Of a DNA stretch of 64,000 nucleotides, positions 15,629-22,898 are shown in pieces. The notes below the pieces were generated by a model. It was not told the DNA's origin, did not search any database, and saw only the letters and a program-made list of their open reading frames with translations. The DNA is taken from contig NZ_JACHEM010000001.1 in NCBI RefSeq assembly GCF_014207445.1, positions 434,001-498,000 on the forward strand. Reading direction: 5' to 3'. This stretch comes from Streptomyces candidus (GTDB lineage: Bacteria; Actinomycetota; Actinomycetes; Streptomycetales; Streptomycetaceae). The position numbers and the translations under genes were made by a program. Position 1 is the stretch's first letter. Each line of letters starts with the position of its first letter.

Positions 15629-15988
15629 CCGCAGGCCCCGCGGGCAGTCACCGGGCGGTTCCGTTCCGTACCGGGCGGGGTCCCGTGGCGGTGAGTCGGG
15701 TCATAGGACCTTGGTCCTCCACTAAGCAGGGCCGTAGCCGTGGGCGCTCGTCACCCGCCCCCTCCGCACCCGTTCCGGCCTGCGCATTCCCCGCACGCCC
15801 GAAGCGGTCCTTTATGCCCGATTCGCTGTCTCCACTAGTACGAGGGGTGTTTGCGGGGGGCGCGGCCGGGCTGCTCCACTGAGTGAGTCGCAAGGCGCCG
15901 GACGGCTTCCGCTTTCCGCCGTGGCGCTTCTCCCCGGCTTCTCCGGGTCCGATGCGGCAGTCACTGTCTCCGACGTTGGGTTTCCTTC
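15629..15988. other. 360-bp gap between ECF operon and lytic transglycosylase
   Basis: No credible gene. It holds a candidate palindrome at 15705-15718 and probably the promoter and leader of the transglycosylase. I looked for the conserved cores of the ydaO (c-di-AMP) riboswitch often found before actinomycete cell-wall hydrolases and did not find a convincing match. Confidence 0.5.
15705..15718. promoter_or_regulatory. AGGACC-TT-GGTCCT palindrome (weak DosR-like)
   Basis: A perfect 6-2-6 inverted repeat resembling the GGGACTWWAGTCCC core of DosR/DevR sites, but with poor flanks. It lies 270 bp upstream of the lytic transglycosylase start. Confidence 0.3.
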
Positions 15989-16390
15989 GTGTCCTTCGCT
16001 GTCCTGAACCGCTTCTCCGCTCGTCAGAAGTCCGCCGTGGTCGGCGCCACCGCCCTGCTGGGCGCGGCGGGCGCGGTCCTCGGTACGTCCACCCCCGCGG
16101 CAGCCGCCTCGGCGCAGGACACGGCCAAGCGGATGATGCCCGCGGCCCAGTACCAGTGCTTCAGCAAGATCGTGTCGCACGAGTCCGGCTGGAACCACCG
16201 CGCCACCAACGCCTCCTCCGGCGCGTACGGCCTGGTCCAGGCGCTCCCCGCGTCGAAGATGGCCTCGGCCGGCTCGGACTGGAAGGAAAACCCGGCGACC
16301 CAGATCGAGTGGGGACTGGACTACATGAACTCGCGCTACGGCAGCCCGTGCGGTGCGTGGGACTTCTGGCAGACCCACCGCTGGTACTGA
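15989..16390 (+). CDS. Secreted lytic transglycosylase domain protein
   Basis: 133 residues from GTG 15989. A signal peptide (KSAVVGATALLGAAGAVLG, cleavage near AAAAS) precedes a compact transglycosylase-like domain: CFSKIVSHESGWNHRATN contains the catalytic-type Glu after the helix start, then SSGAYGLVQALPASKMASAG and a C-terminal IEWGLDYMNSRYGSPCGAW, all typical of small SLT-like hydrolases of actinomycetes. Two Cys residues could form a disulphide. It should cleave peptidoglycan glycan strands outside the cell. The ribosome site is weak and the leader long, so post-transcriptional or promoter-level control is possible. It is monocistronic. Confidence 0.88.
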   Translation: MSFAVLNRFSARQKSAVVGATALLGAAGAVLGTSTPAAAASAQDTAKRMMPAAQYQCFSKIVSHESGWNHRATNASSGAYGLVQALPASKMASAGSDWKENPATQIEWGLDYMNSRYGSPCGAWDFWQTHRWY

Positions 16391-16488
16391 GCCCCGCCAC
16401 CGGCGCCGGGCCCCGCCGTCGCGCGGTGAGCCGTGCCGCGGGGTCCCTCGCACGGTTCCCCGGGGGCCCCTCGCGCAGCCCCCGGGAC

Positions 16489-16782
16489 TCAGCGCACGCG
16501 GTGGTAGCTGCTGCCGTCCTTCGTACGCGCCAGGAAGCCGCCCTCGACGAGATGGCGGCGCAGCGCCGAGCAGTCCTCGTGCACGGTCCTGATCGTGTCG
16601 TTGACCTCGCGCTCGGTGTAGGGGCGGCCCTCCGTGAAGAGTGTCCGCGTCAGGTGCGCGAGCAGCTCCTCCCGCCGTCCCGGCTTGCGCGGCACGGAGG
16701 TGAGCCGTCCGTCCCTGAAGAACGCCTCTACGCCCCGACCCGCCACGACCTGCTCCGCCCTGCTCTGTCCCGCTGCGAACAC
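16489..16782 (-). CDS. DUF2087 domain protein (possible transcriptional regulator)
   Basis: 97 residues from GTG 16782, chosen because AGAGG lies just upstream; an ATG at 16824 would add 14 residues. Residues ~20-97 form a DUF2087 domain: VEAFFRDGRLTSVPRKPGRR, LLAHLTRTLFTEGRPYTERE, VNDTIRTVHEDCSALRRHLV and FLARTKDGSSYHRV. The last part resembles a winged-helix, and DUF2087 is often fused to ArsR- or HTH-type regulators. Here the domain stands nearly alone. It is divergent from the ABM monooxygenase gene (start 16931), which may be its target; that link is inferred from position. Confidence 0.8.
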   Translation of the reverse strand: MFAAGQSRAEQVVAGRGVEAFFRDGRLTSVPRKPGRREELLAHLTRTLFTEGRPYTEREVNDTIRTVHEDCSALRRHLVEGGFLARTKDGSSYHRVR

Positions 16783-16930
16783 GAGCCTCTGTTCTAGCCG
16801 CCGGACACCCCGGCCGCCAACCATTAACGGCACCCCGGGCACAGCGGCCCCGGCCCCGCACCGCCCCTGCCCTGTCGTGCCCGGAGCCCGCCGGGGAGGG
16901 CTGCCGGGCCCGTACGGCAGGATGGAACGC

Positions 16931-17266
16931 ATGAGCATCGTGAAGATCAACGCCCTGACCGTGCCGGACGAGCAGCGGGAGGTCCTGGAGAAGCGGTTCG
17001 CTTCCCGGGCCGGGGCCGTGGAGAGTTCCGACGGATTCGAGTGGTTCGAGCTGCTGCGCCCCGTCGAGGGCACCGACCAGTACCTCGTCTACACGCGATG
17101 GAGGGACGAGGCCTCCTTCCAGGCGTGGATGGAGGGCCCGATGAAGGCCGCCCACCAGCAGGGTGCGGGCAGCACAGAAGGCGGCGGGCGTCCCGCACCC
17201 GCCGCCTCCGGCTCCACCGTGTGGTCGTTCGAGGTGGTCCAGCAGGCCGCCCCGAAGACGGCCTGA
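16931..17266 (+). CDS. Antibiotic-biosynthesis monooxygenase (ABM) family protein
   Basis: 111 residues beginning MSIVKINALTVPDEQREVLE, then the ABM ferredoxin-like core FASRAGAVESSDGFEWFELL, VEGTDQYLVYTRWRDEASFQ and AWMEGPMKAAHQQ. The family includes small cofactor-free oxygenases and haem-degrading IsdG/MhuD-type enzymes; this group is close to the actinomycete proteins often annotated as haem-degrading monooxygenases. The Gly/Ser/Pro-rich insertion near residues 80-92 (GAGSTEGGGRPAPAA) is longer than I expect. ATG 16922 would add three residues. It is divergent from the DUF2087 gene. Confidence 0.85.
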   Translation: MSIVKINALTVPDEQREVLEKRFASRAGAVESSDGFEWFELLRPVEGTDQYLVYTRWRDEASFQAWMEGPMKAAHQQGAGSTEGGGRPAPAASGSTVWSFEVVQQAAPKTA

Positions 17267-17272
17267 GCACTC

Positions 17273-17938
17273 CTACATCTGCAGCAGGCGCTCCGTCACC
17301 TCGCGGTACTTGCGCAGGGCGACCCGCAGGTCCTCCGTCTCCGCCTCCCGGTCCTTGGACTCCCAGGCGCCGCGGAGCGAACGGCGGTGCTCGGCAAGGG
17401 TTTCCGCGATGTGGCGGGTGGCCTCCTCCAGTACGTGGTCGGCCTCCTCGACCGCGCGCCGGGGCTCGTCGACGAACTGATTGACGGCCTGCTGCAGGCG
17501 CAGGCCCAGCTTGTCGCGCTCGCCGTGCGGCAGGAGCTGGGCGCCGCCGCCCGGCCCGGCGGTACCGGAGCCCGCGTCCCGGCCGCTGGCCCGGCCGCCG
17601 ACCGGGACGGTGCCGGTGTCCGAGCCCCGGCCGACGCCGTGTTCGGCGTCGAGGCTGCGGGCTGCCGCGGGATCGCGCGGGTCCGGGCCGCTGCCGTCCA
17701 GGTCGCGTCCGGAGTTCCCGGCATGCCCGCCCGACGGCCTGCGCAGTGGGCCCACCTCGTCGGAGGCGCCCGCGCCGCTCACCCCGTATTCCTGTGCGCT
17801 GCGCCTCTGCTCGGCCTGTACGGGGTCGTGCAGGGCGTCCGGGTCCGCCTGGGCGCCGCGTTCGGAGGGCGCGGCGGCGCGTGAGGCGCCCGCGTCCCCG
17901 AGACGGCCGTCGTTGCTTTCGTGACCTTCGCGTGCCAT
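17273..17938 (-). CDS. Hydrophilic protein with C-terminal coiled-coil helix bundle
   Basis: 221 residues from ATG 17938 (GGAG just upstream). The first ~135 residues are low-complexity and rich in Gly, Ala, Arg and Asp. The C-terminal ~85 residues are helical: LLPHGERDKLGLRLQQAVNQ, FVDEPRRAVEEADHVLEEAT, RHIAETLAEHRRSLRGAWES and REAETEDLRVALRKYREVTE. The DKLxxRLQQAVxxFVDEPRxAVEEAD segment resembles the corresponding segment of the upstream protein (AQWAGVQEQFVDSPQKAVAD), so the two are related. They are adjacent with a 1-bp gap and presumably co-expressed. The function is unknown. Confidence 0.8.
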   Translation of the reverse strand: MAREGHESNDGRLGDAGASRAAAPSERGAQADPDALHDPVQAEQRRSAQEYGVSGAGASDEVGPLRRPSGGHAGNSGRDLDGSGPDPRDPAAARSLDAEHGVGRGSDTGTVPVGGRASGRDAGSGTAGPGGGAQLLPHGERDKLGLRLQQAVNQFVDEPRRAVEEADHVLEEATRHIAETLAEHRRSLRGAWESKDREAETEDLRVALRKYREVTERLLQM

Positions 17939-17939
17939 G

Positions 17940-18602
17940 TCAGACTCCACTCCCCTTGGCGTGCCGCCCCATCAGGCGCGGCCGGTTCGAGCCGTGCTTC
18001 TCCCCGTGCTGTCCGTCCGCGTGCCGCTCGCCGTCGTGGGCGTGCTTTCCGTGGCCCGTTCCGTGCCCGGCGCCGTGCTCGGTGACCAGTTCCTCGAAGA
18101 GCGCGCGGGCCTCGACGACGGCCTCCCGCATCTCCTCGGTGCCGCCCTCGCCGCGCGCCGCGCGCCGGACCCTGCGGAAGCCCTCGACGTGACCGGCGTG
18201 GTGCACGGACAGCGCGTCCAGCTGCTCGCCCTCGCTCTCCGGGTAGCCCCGGTCGACGGCGACGCGGGACAGCAGCCGGTCGGCGTCCGCGACCGCCTTC
18301 TGCGGCGAGTCGACGAACTGCTCCTGCACGCCCGCCCATTGGGCGACGTACGTCTCGTGGCGCTCCCGCGGCAGCTCGCGCGGCCGGAAGTCGCCGTGCC
18401 GCTTCACCCGTTCCGCCAGCTCGTGCTCGGCGGCCTTGGTGTCGCCGCCGTGCCGTTCCAGTACCCGTTCGTATTCGGGGCCGAACCGCCGCTTCAGGCT
18501 CGTGCCGCCCACGCGGCCCCGTCCGGGACCGAGGAAGACGACGGCCGCTGCGACGGCGATCACGACCACCACGATCAACACAATGATCAGGACTGTGGAC
18601 AT
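17940..18602 (-). CDS. Membrane-anchored coiled-coil protein
   Basis: 220 residues from ATG 18602. An N-terminal transmembrane helix (STVLIIVLIVVVVIAVAAAV) is followed by a charged helical domain: FGPEYERVLERHGGDTKAAE, ERVKRHGDFRPRELPRERHE, then VQEQFVDSPQKAVADADRLL and EMREAVVEARALFEELVTEH. The C-terminus is His/Gly-rich (GAGHGTGHGKHAHDGERHAD), which could bind metal. It lies 1 bp upstream of the related soluble protein and forms a two-gene operon with it. Similar pairs occur in Streptomyces genomes, where I know of no established function. Confidence 0.82.
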   Translation of the reverse strand: MSTVLIIVLIVVVVIAVAAAVVFLGPGRGRVGGTSLKRRFGPEYERVLERHGGDTKAAEHELAERVKRHGDFRPRELPRERHETYVAQWAGVQEQFVDSPQKAVADADRLLSRVAVDRGYPESEGEQLDALSVHHAGHVEGFRRVRRAARGEGGTEEMREAVVEARALFEELVTEHGAGHGTGHGKHAHDGERHADGQHGEKHGSNRPRLMGRHAKGSGV

Positions 18603-18730
18603 GTTCTGCCTTTCCGGTACTTGGTCCGGTGCGCGAGGCCCGGTACGTCATGCCCGACAAGGGCCTCTCGCCCCTCGGGTAGCCCGTAAAGAGATGGCCA
18701 AACGGTCCCCGCACCCTGTACAGAGGCGAC

Positions 18731-19234
18731 ATGACCTGGATCATCGCCGCCGAACGGCCCGACACCCCCGACGCGACCACCCTGCGCCGCGACTACTACG
18801 GCGAGGTCGCCGGCCGCTACTGGCACCGCCCGGCCACCGAACGGGAGATCGACGAGGGGCTGACCGACGACGGCACCGGCCTGCTCGTTCCGCCGACCGG
18901 CGCGTTCTTCGTCGGGCGGTACGAGGGCAAGCCGTCCGGCTGCGCGGGACTGGTCCTGTTGAACGGCGAACTCGCCGAGCTGACAAGGGTGTTCGTGCGC
19001 CCGGAGGCACGCGGCACGGGTGGCGGCGGGCTGCTGCTGGCGGCGGTCGAGGCGGCGGCACGGGCGTACGGCGTTCGGCGTATCCAACTCGACACCCGCA
19101 ACGACCTGGTGGAGGCGCGGGGCCTGTACGTCAAGCACGGCTACCGCGAGGCCCCCGCGCACAACGCGAAGCAGTACGCCGAGCACTGGTACGTCAAGGA
19201 TCTCGGCCCTGTCGGAGCTCCCGTCGGAAGCTGA
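18731..19234 (+). CDS. GNAT-family N-acetyltransferase
   Basis: 167 residues with ATG 18731 preceded by AGAGG. The acetyl-CoA binding motif is visible as VFVRPEARGTGGGGLLLAAV (residues ~88-107; canonical Arg-x-x-Gly-x-Gly/Ala with an additional Gly), then IQLDTRNDLVEARGLYVKHG, the usual C-terminal GNAT helix and strand. It transfers an acetyl group to an amine on an unknown substrate. It is monocistronic and divergent from the coiled-coil operon across a 128-bp gap. Confidence 0.9.
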   Translation: MTWIIAAERPDTPDATTLRRDYYGEVAGRYWHRPATEREIDEGLTDDGTGLLVPPTGAFFVGRYEGKPSGCAGLVLLNGELAELTRVFVRPEARGTGGGGLLLAAVEAAARAYGVRRIQLDTRNDLVEARGLYVKHGYREAPAHNAKQYAEHWYVKDLGPVGAPVGS

Positions 19235-19315
19235 CGCCCCGCTTCCTCCCCCTGCCCGTCGGGCCTCCTCCACCGGGTCTGCATAATCGCTGGCAGTTTC
19301 GAGGGAGGGGACGCC

Positions 19316-20521
19316 ATGGAAAACGGACACTCATGTCCGGCATGCGGTACCGAGCGAGCGGCACCGGACGGAGACAGACCGGGCCCCGGCGGCCCCGTAT
19401 GCGAGTGCGCCCGCCGCGCCGCAGACGCACACCACGCCGGGCGTACGGCGGACCTGGCCGACGCGGAGGACTTCAATCCCCTCCGCATCCGCCCCTACGT
19501 CAACCTGGCCCACCCGGAGGAGGAGCCGCCACCGCGGGACGCCGCGGGCCCGGGAGCCCCGCCGGGCGACGCCGGGCGCGGCGCCCCGCACGGCCGGGCG
19601 GCCCCGCACGACTCCGCGGCCCGCGCCCCGGCAGCCGAGGCGTCCGAGGCCGCGCACACGATGCCGTTGCACGCCGTTCCCGCGGGTACGGGCCCGTACT
19701 CCCCGGGACACGAAGCGGGCACGAACCCCGCCGGGGAGCCGAGCGCCCCCCTCGACGAAGCAGGCACCGGCGCGGGCCGCGGTCCGTACGCCCCGGGTCC
19801 CGGCCCGTACGCCCCGCAGACCTCCGGCGCCTCGGACGGTTCCGGCACGTACACCCGCGCCGCCGGCCCCGGCACGGACACCTCCGGCGGCGGATCCGGC
19901 ACCCGCTCCCGGCGCGGCACCCGTACCGTCCTCCTCATCGCCGCGGCGGCCGTGGTCGTCACGGCCGGGGCCGCCTTCGCCGCAGGGGTCTTCGACAGCG
20001 GCCCGGACGGCACCCGGGCCCTTCCCGCGGCCTCATCCAGTTCCGCTGCGACGCCGGTCGCCGAGGCCGCCGCCGTGCCGTCCCCGACGGGGACCGTCTC
20101 CCCCTCCGCGACCGCGACCGTCGCCCCGACGCGCAGCGCCCTGCCGACGCCGACCAGGGCGTCCCGTACCGCGACTCCGACACCGACACCGACAGTGCCG
20201 CTGTCCGCGCCCCCCACGAAGCCCCCGTCGCGTGCCCCCAGCACTCCGCCGCCTGCCGCGTCGCCACCTGCGAAGCCCCCGGAGGACGCGGCGGCACCCG
20301 CTTCCCTGGCGAGGGGCGCCCGGGGTCCCGAGGTGCGGGAACTCCAGGACCGGCTCTCCCAGCTGTGGCTCTACTTCGGCCCGGTGAACGGCCGCTACGA
20401 CTCGGACGTGGAGGACGCGGTGGCGGACTTCCAGCGCTACCAGAACGTCGACGGCGACCGCGAGGGCGTCTACGGCCCCGCCACCCGCAACGCCCTGGAG
20501 GCCAGGACCGAGGAGCCGTAG
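19316..20521 (+). CDS. Peptidoglycan-binding-domain protein with N-terminal zinc-ribbon-like motif
   Basis: 401 residues from ATG 19316 (GAGGGAGGGG upstream). The N-terminus has CPACGTE and CECARRA, a possible zinc ribbon, in the cytoplasm. A long Pro/Gly/Ala-rich region follows, then one transmembrane helix (VLLIAAAAVVVTAGAAFAAG, ~210-230), a Ser/Thr/Pro-rich extracellular linker (~240-325), and a C-terminal peptidoglycan-binding domain of the PG_binding_1 type: GPEVRELQDRLSQLWLYFGP, YDSDVEDAVADFQRYQNVDG and YGPATRNALEA. It could link an intracellular sensor or partner to the wall. A terminator-like hairpin follows the gene at 20578. Confidence 0.88.
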   Translation: MENGHSCPACGTERAAPDGDRPGPGGPVCECARRAADAHHAGRTADLADAEDFNPLRIRPYVNLAHPEEEPPPRDAAGPGAPPGDAGRGAPHGRAAPHDSAARAPAAEASEAAHTMPLHAVPAGTGPYSPGHEAGTNPAGEPSAPLDEAGTGAGRGPYAPGPGPYAPQTSGASDGSGTYTRAAGPGTDTSGGGSGTRSRRGTRTVLLIAAAAVVVTAGAAFAAGVFDSGPDGTRALPAASSSSAATPVAEAAAVPSPTGTVSPSATATVAPTRSALPTPTRASRTATPTPTPTVPLSAPPTKPPSRAPSTPPPAASPPAKPPEDAAAPASLARGARGPEVRELQDRLSQLWLYFGPVNGRYDSDVEDAVADFQRYQNVDGDREGVYGPATRNALEARTEEP

Positions 20522-20577
20522 CGGTGCTTTCCGGGGGCCGGGGTGGCGCGAGTCCGCCATCTTTTGTATCGTGCAAG

Positions 20578-20635
20578 AACAAAGTGGTTCCGTCCGCGTA
20601 CCCTGACCGGTGGACGGAACCGCTTGTTTTCTTTT
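20578..20635 (+). terminator. Intrinsic terminator or attenuator hairpin with T-tract
   Basis: Arms 20578-20595 and 20612-20628 pair with one bulge and are followed by TTTTCTTTT. It lies after the peptidoglycan-binding gene and before the HAD gene; it probably ends the former, but could attenuate the latter. Confidence 0.65.
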
Positions 20636-20701
20636 CCGCGCCGAGCGCCCGCGCCCCGCGCGGGCACCGCGCGCCCGCCCCGAGCGCTCTGGAGTCCGTA
20701 C

Positions 20702-21376
20702 ATGACGGCCACCCCCGCCCAGCCCACCGTTCTGCCCTTCAAGGCACTCCTCCTGGACATGGACGGCACGCTCGTCAACTCCGACGCGGTGGTCGAGCGC
20801 TGCTGGCGCGAGTGGGCGCTCGACCACGGCCTGGACCCGGACGAGGCGCTCAAGGTCGTCCACGGCCGGCAGGGTTACGCGACGATGGCGGTTCTCCTCC
20901 CGGACCGCCCGATGGAGCAGAACCACGCCGACAACAAGGTCATGCTGGCCAAGGAGACCGCCGACACCGAAGGCGTCGTCCCGGTCCCCGGCGCGCCCGA
21001 GTTCATGGCGGCCCTGGACCGGCTGCCGCACGCCCTGGTCACCTCGGCCGACGAGAAGCTGGCACAGGCCCGGATGAGCGCCGCCGCGCTGCCGATGCCC
21101 CGTACCCGGGTCACCGCGGAGCTGGTCTCCGCGAGCAAGCCGGACCCGGAGGGCTTCCTCAAGGGCGCGGCCGAGCTGGGCTTCGGCGCGTCGGACTGCA
21201 TCGTCCTCGAGGACTCGGGGGCGGGCATCGCGGCGGGCCGGGCGGCGGGCATGCGGGTGCTGGGCGTCGGCCCGCGCGCGGGTGCCCACGACCCGACGGT
21301 GCTCGTGCGGGACCTGACGCAGGTCCGCGTCGTGACCGCGGAGGACGGCACGACGGCCCTGCACGTCACGGCCTGA
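20702..21376 (+). CDS. HAD-family phosphatase (sugar-phosphatase-like)
   Basis: 224 residues from ATG 20702 (GGAG 7 bases upstream). The HAD motifs are complete: motif I LLLDMDGTLVNSD (nucleophile and acid-base Asp), motif II ALVTSADEKLA, motif III Lys in VSASKPDPEGF, and motif IV VLEDSGAGIAAGRAAGM. The C1 helical cap and KPDPEGFLKGAAELG pattern place it with beta-phosphoglucomutase-like and sugar phosphatase enzymes of the HAD subfamily IA. It dephosphorylates a small cytosolic metabolite; the substrate cannot be specified. It is convergent with the TMEM165 gene across a strong bidirectional terminator. Confidence 0.93.
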   Translation: MTATPAQPTVLPFKALLLDMDGTLVNSDAVVERCWREWALDHGLDPDEALKVVHGRQGYATMAVLLPDRPMEQNHADNKVMLAKETADTEGVVPVPGAPEFMAALDRLPHALVTSADEKLAQARMSAAALPMPRTRVTAELVSASKPDPEGFLKGAAELGFGASDCIVLEDSGAGIAAGRAAGMRVLGVGPRAGAHDPTVLVRDLTQVRVVTAEDGTTALHVTA

Positions 21377-21401
21377 GGCACGGCTCTCGCCAGGCGCCTG
21401 G

Positions 21402-21461
21402 CGTACGCACGAAGGGGGCGGCCCGCGGTTCTCACCGCGGGCCGCCCCCTTCGTGCGTACG
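21402..21461. terminator. Bidirectional terminator, 28-bp perfect stem
   Basis: Arms 21402-21429 and 21434-21461 are perfectly complementary with a TCTC loop, between two convergent genes (HAD and TMEM165). One of the strongest hairpins in the window. Confidence 0.9.
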
Positions 21462-21476
21462 GGACGCCGCCCGGCG

Positions 21477-22058
21477 TCAGCCGGAGATCGCCTCGTACAG
21501 GCTGAAGGCCGCCAGTGCCAGCATCAGGCAGGCGGCCACCTTGGTGATCAGCCGCAGCGGCACCCGCTTCATCAGCGCCTGTCCGCCCACGATGCCGAGC
21601 CCCGCCACCGCCCACAGCGCGAGGACCGCGCCGATGCCGACGGAGACCGGGTTCTCGTAGCGGGCGGCCAGCGTGGCCGTCATGATCTGCGTGAGGTCAC
21701 CGAACTCGGCGACCAGGATGAGCATGAACCCCGCTCCGGAGACCTTCCAGAAGGACTGGTCCTGCGGCGGCTTGATCTCTTCCTCGCCGTCGTCCTTCTT
21801 GAACAGGAGCACCATGGCTCCCGCCAGGAACAGCAGGCCCACCACGGTCTGCACGATCCACTGGGGCAGCAGGGTCAGGACGCTGCCCGCCGCGATGGCG
21901 ATGCAGACGTGCACGAGGAAGGCGGCGGCGACGCCCGCGAAGACGTAGCTCGCGCGGTAGCGGGTGCCGAGCATCAGCCCGGCGAGGGCGGTCTTGTCGG
22001 GGAGTTCGGCCAGGAACACGGTCCCGAAGGTGATGGCCATGACGGTGAAGCTGAACAC
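21477..22058 (-). CDS. TMEM165/GDT1 family cation (Mn2+/Ca2+) transporter
   Basis: 193 residues from GTG 22058 (GAGGAAG upstream). The two family signatures are present: FLAELPDKTALAGLML near the N-terminus and VAEFGDLTQIMTATLAARYE in the second half, variants of Glu-x-Gly-Asp-(Lys/Arg)-(Ser/Thr). Six hydrophobic helices are visible, with a charged central loop (FKKDDGEEEIKPPQDQSF). Family members (yeast Gdt1, bacterial MneA, human TMEM165) export Mn2+ or Ca2+ in exchange for protons. The first motif has Pro in place of Gly, as seen in other actinomycetes. No yybP-ykoY-type riboswitch was recognised in its leader. Confidence 0.93.
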   Translation of the reverse strand: MFSFTVMAITFGTVFLAELPDKTALAGLMLGTRYRASYVFAGVAAAFLVHVCIAIAAGSVLTLLPQWIVQTVVGLLFLAGAMVLLFKKDDGEEEIKPPQDQSFWKVSGAGFMLILVAEFGDLTQIMTATLAARYENPVSVGIGAVLALWAVAGLGIVGGQALMKRVPLRLITKVAACLMLALAAFSLYEAISG

Positions 22059-22343
22059 GGGCGGTGGCTTCCTCAATCGGTCGGGCTGTCCGCACCGAGA
22101 GACCTGCCTGTTTCCGGGGTCGCTTCGGCACGGCAGCGTCGTCGAATACAACAAACACTGCGGCCGAAGGTCTCGCTGGCCGACGCGCTGACACGGTGGT
22201 GTCGGCGCGGGCCTCCGGGCGCCGGCCGAGCAAGCTCAGCAGTATGTCGACGGTCCGGCGAAGAGCTACTCCCCTTCTGCGCGCTCCAGGGTACGGGACG
22301 TCCCGGCCGGTGCGGCCATCGCGCCCCGCCGGGCGTCTGCGGC

Positions 22344-22648
22344 TCAGTCCCGGTGCACCCGCCCCCGCGCCACCGGCTCCAGCACCGCCGCCACGGCCAC
22401 TGCCTGTACGGCGAGCAGCGCCACCAGCACGAACAGCTGGACCGCCCCCCCTGCACCGGTGACGCGCCGCCCAGCAGCATCCCCACGAACGCCCCCGGCA
22501 GCGTGACCGGGCCCACCGTCCGGGTGCCGTCCCCGGACAGCCGGGCGCAGGCGACGACGGTGACCGCGAGGGCGAGCAGCACGGCGAGCACGGCGGTCAG
22601 GGTGGTGTTGCCGGACAGCAGGCCGGCAGCTGCGGCGGCGGCGGTCAC
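22344..22648 (-). pseudogene. UPF0014/FetB-type ABC permease fragment, frameshifted
   Basis: Only the C-terminal part of a UPF0014 (FetB-like metal exporter permease) protein remains. TRTVGPVTLPGAFVGMLLGG is the conserved core. In a run of seven G on the coding strand (near 22447-22453) the frame is lost; adding one G restores AVQLFVLVALLAVQAVAVAA and the end LEPVARGRVHRD at 22344. On the N-terminal side an in-frame stop lies three codons before the first possible GTG, and about 130 residues are missing compared with a ~250-residue family member. The partner ATPase is not adjacent. This is a decayed gene; a sequencing error could explain the homopolymer step but not the missing N-terminus. 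Confidence 0.75.
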
Positions 22649-22898
22649 CGCCCCACTTCAGGCAGCCCGGCCTCCTGTCTCCTGTCTCCGCTCCCCCGCC
22701 TCGTGTCCCAACTCCCGCTCGTGCGCGCCTCGTGGCGATTCGGCGGGATCCCGTGAACACCTTGATATGACGTGCCCATGACGTCACGCTGTTACCTGGC
22801 GCACGCCTCCCGGAAACCCGGCGCCGCCACGATGGCTTTGCCGCGCGGAAGTTGACGGAATGCGCGGAGCAACTTCCCCCCACACAACGGGAGTTCCT

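Noticed and set aside
15629-15988. Possible ydaO (c-di-AMP) riboswitch before the lytic transglycosylase
   Set aside because: The leader length fits, but the conserved core sequences were not recognised.
16786-16796. Fourth KstR-like site (CTGTTCTAG) near the DUF2087 gene
   Set aside because: Only one half-site is present; the AAC half is missing.
22059-22343. Possible yybP-ykoY manganese riboswitch before the TMEM165 gene
   Set aside because: A complementary pair GAGACCT (22099-22105) / AGGTCTC (22168-22174) exists, but the conserved yybP-ykoY loops were not found.
22344-22648. Programmed frameshifting at the G7 run
   Set aside because: The N-terminal part of the protein is missing as well, so decay is the simpler explanation.
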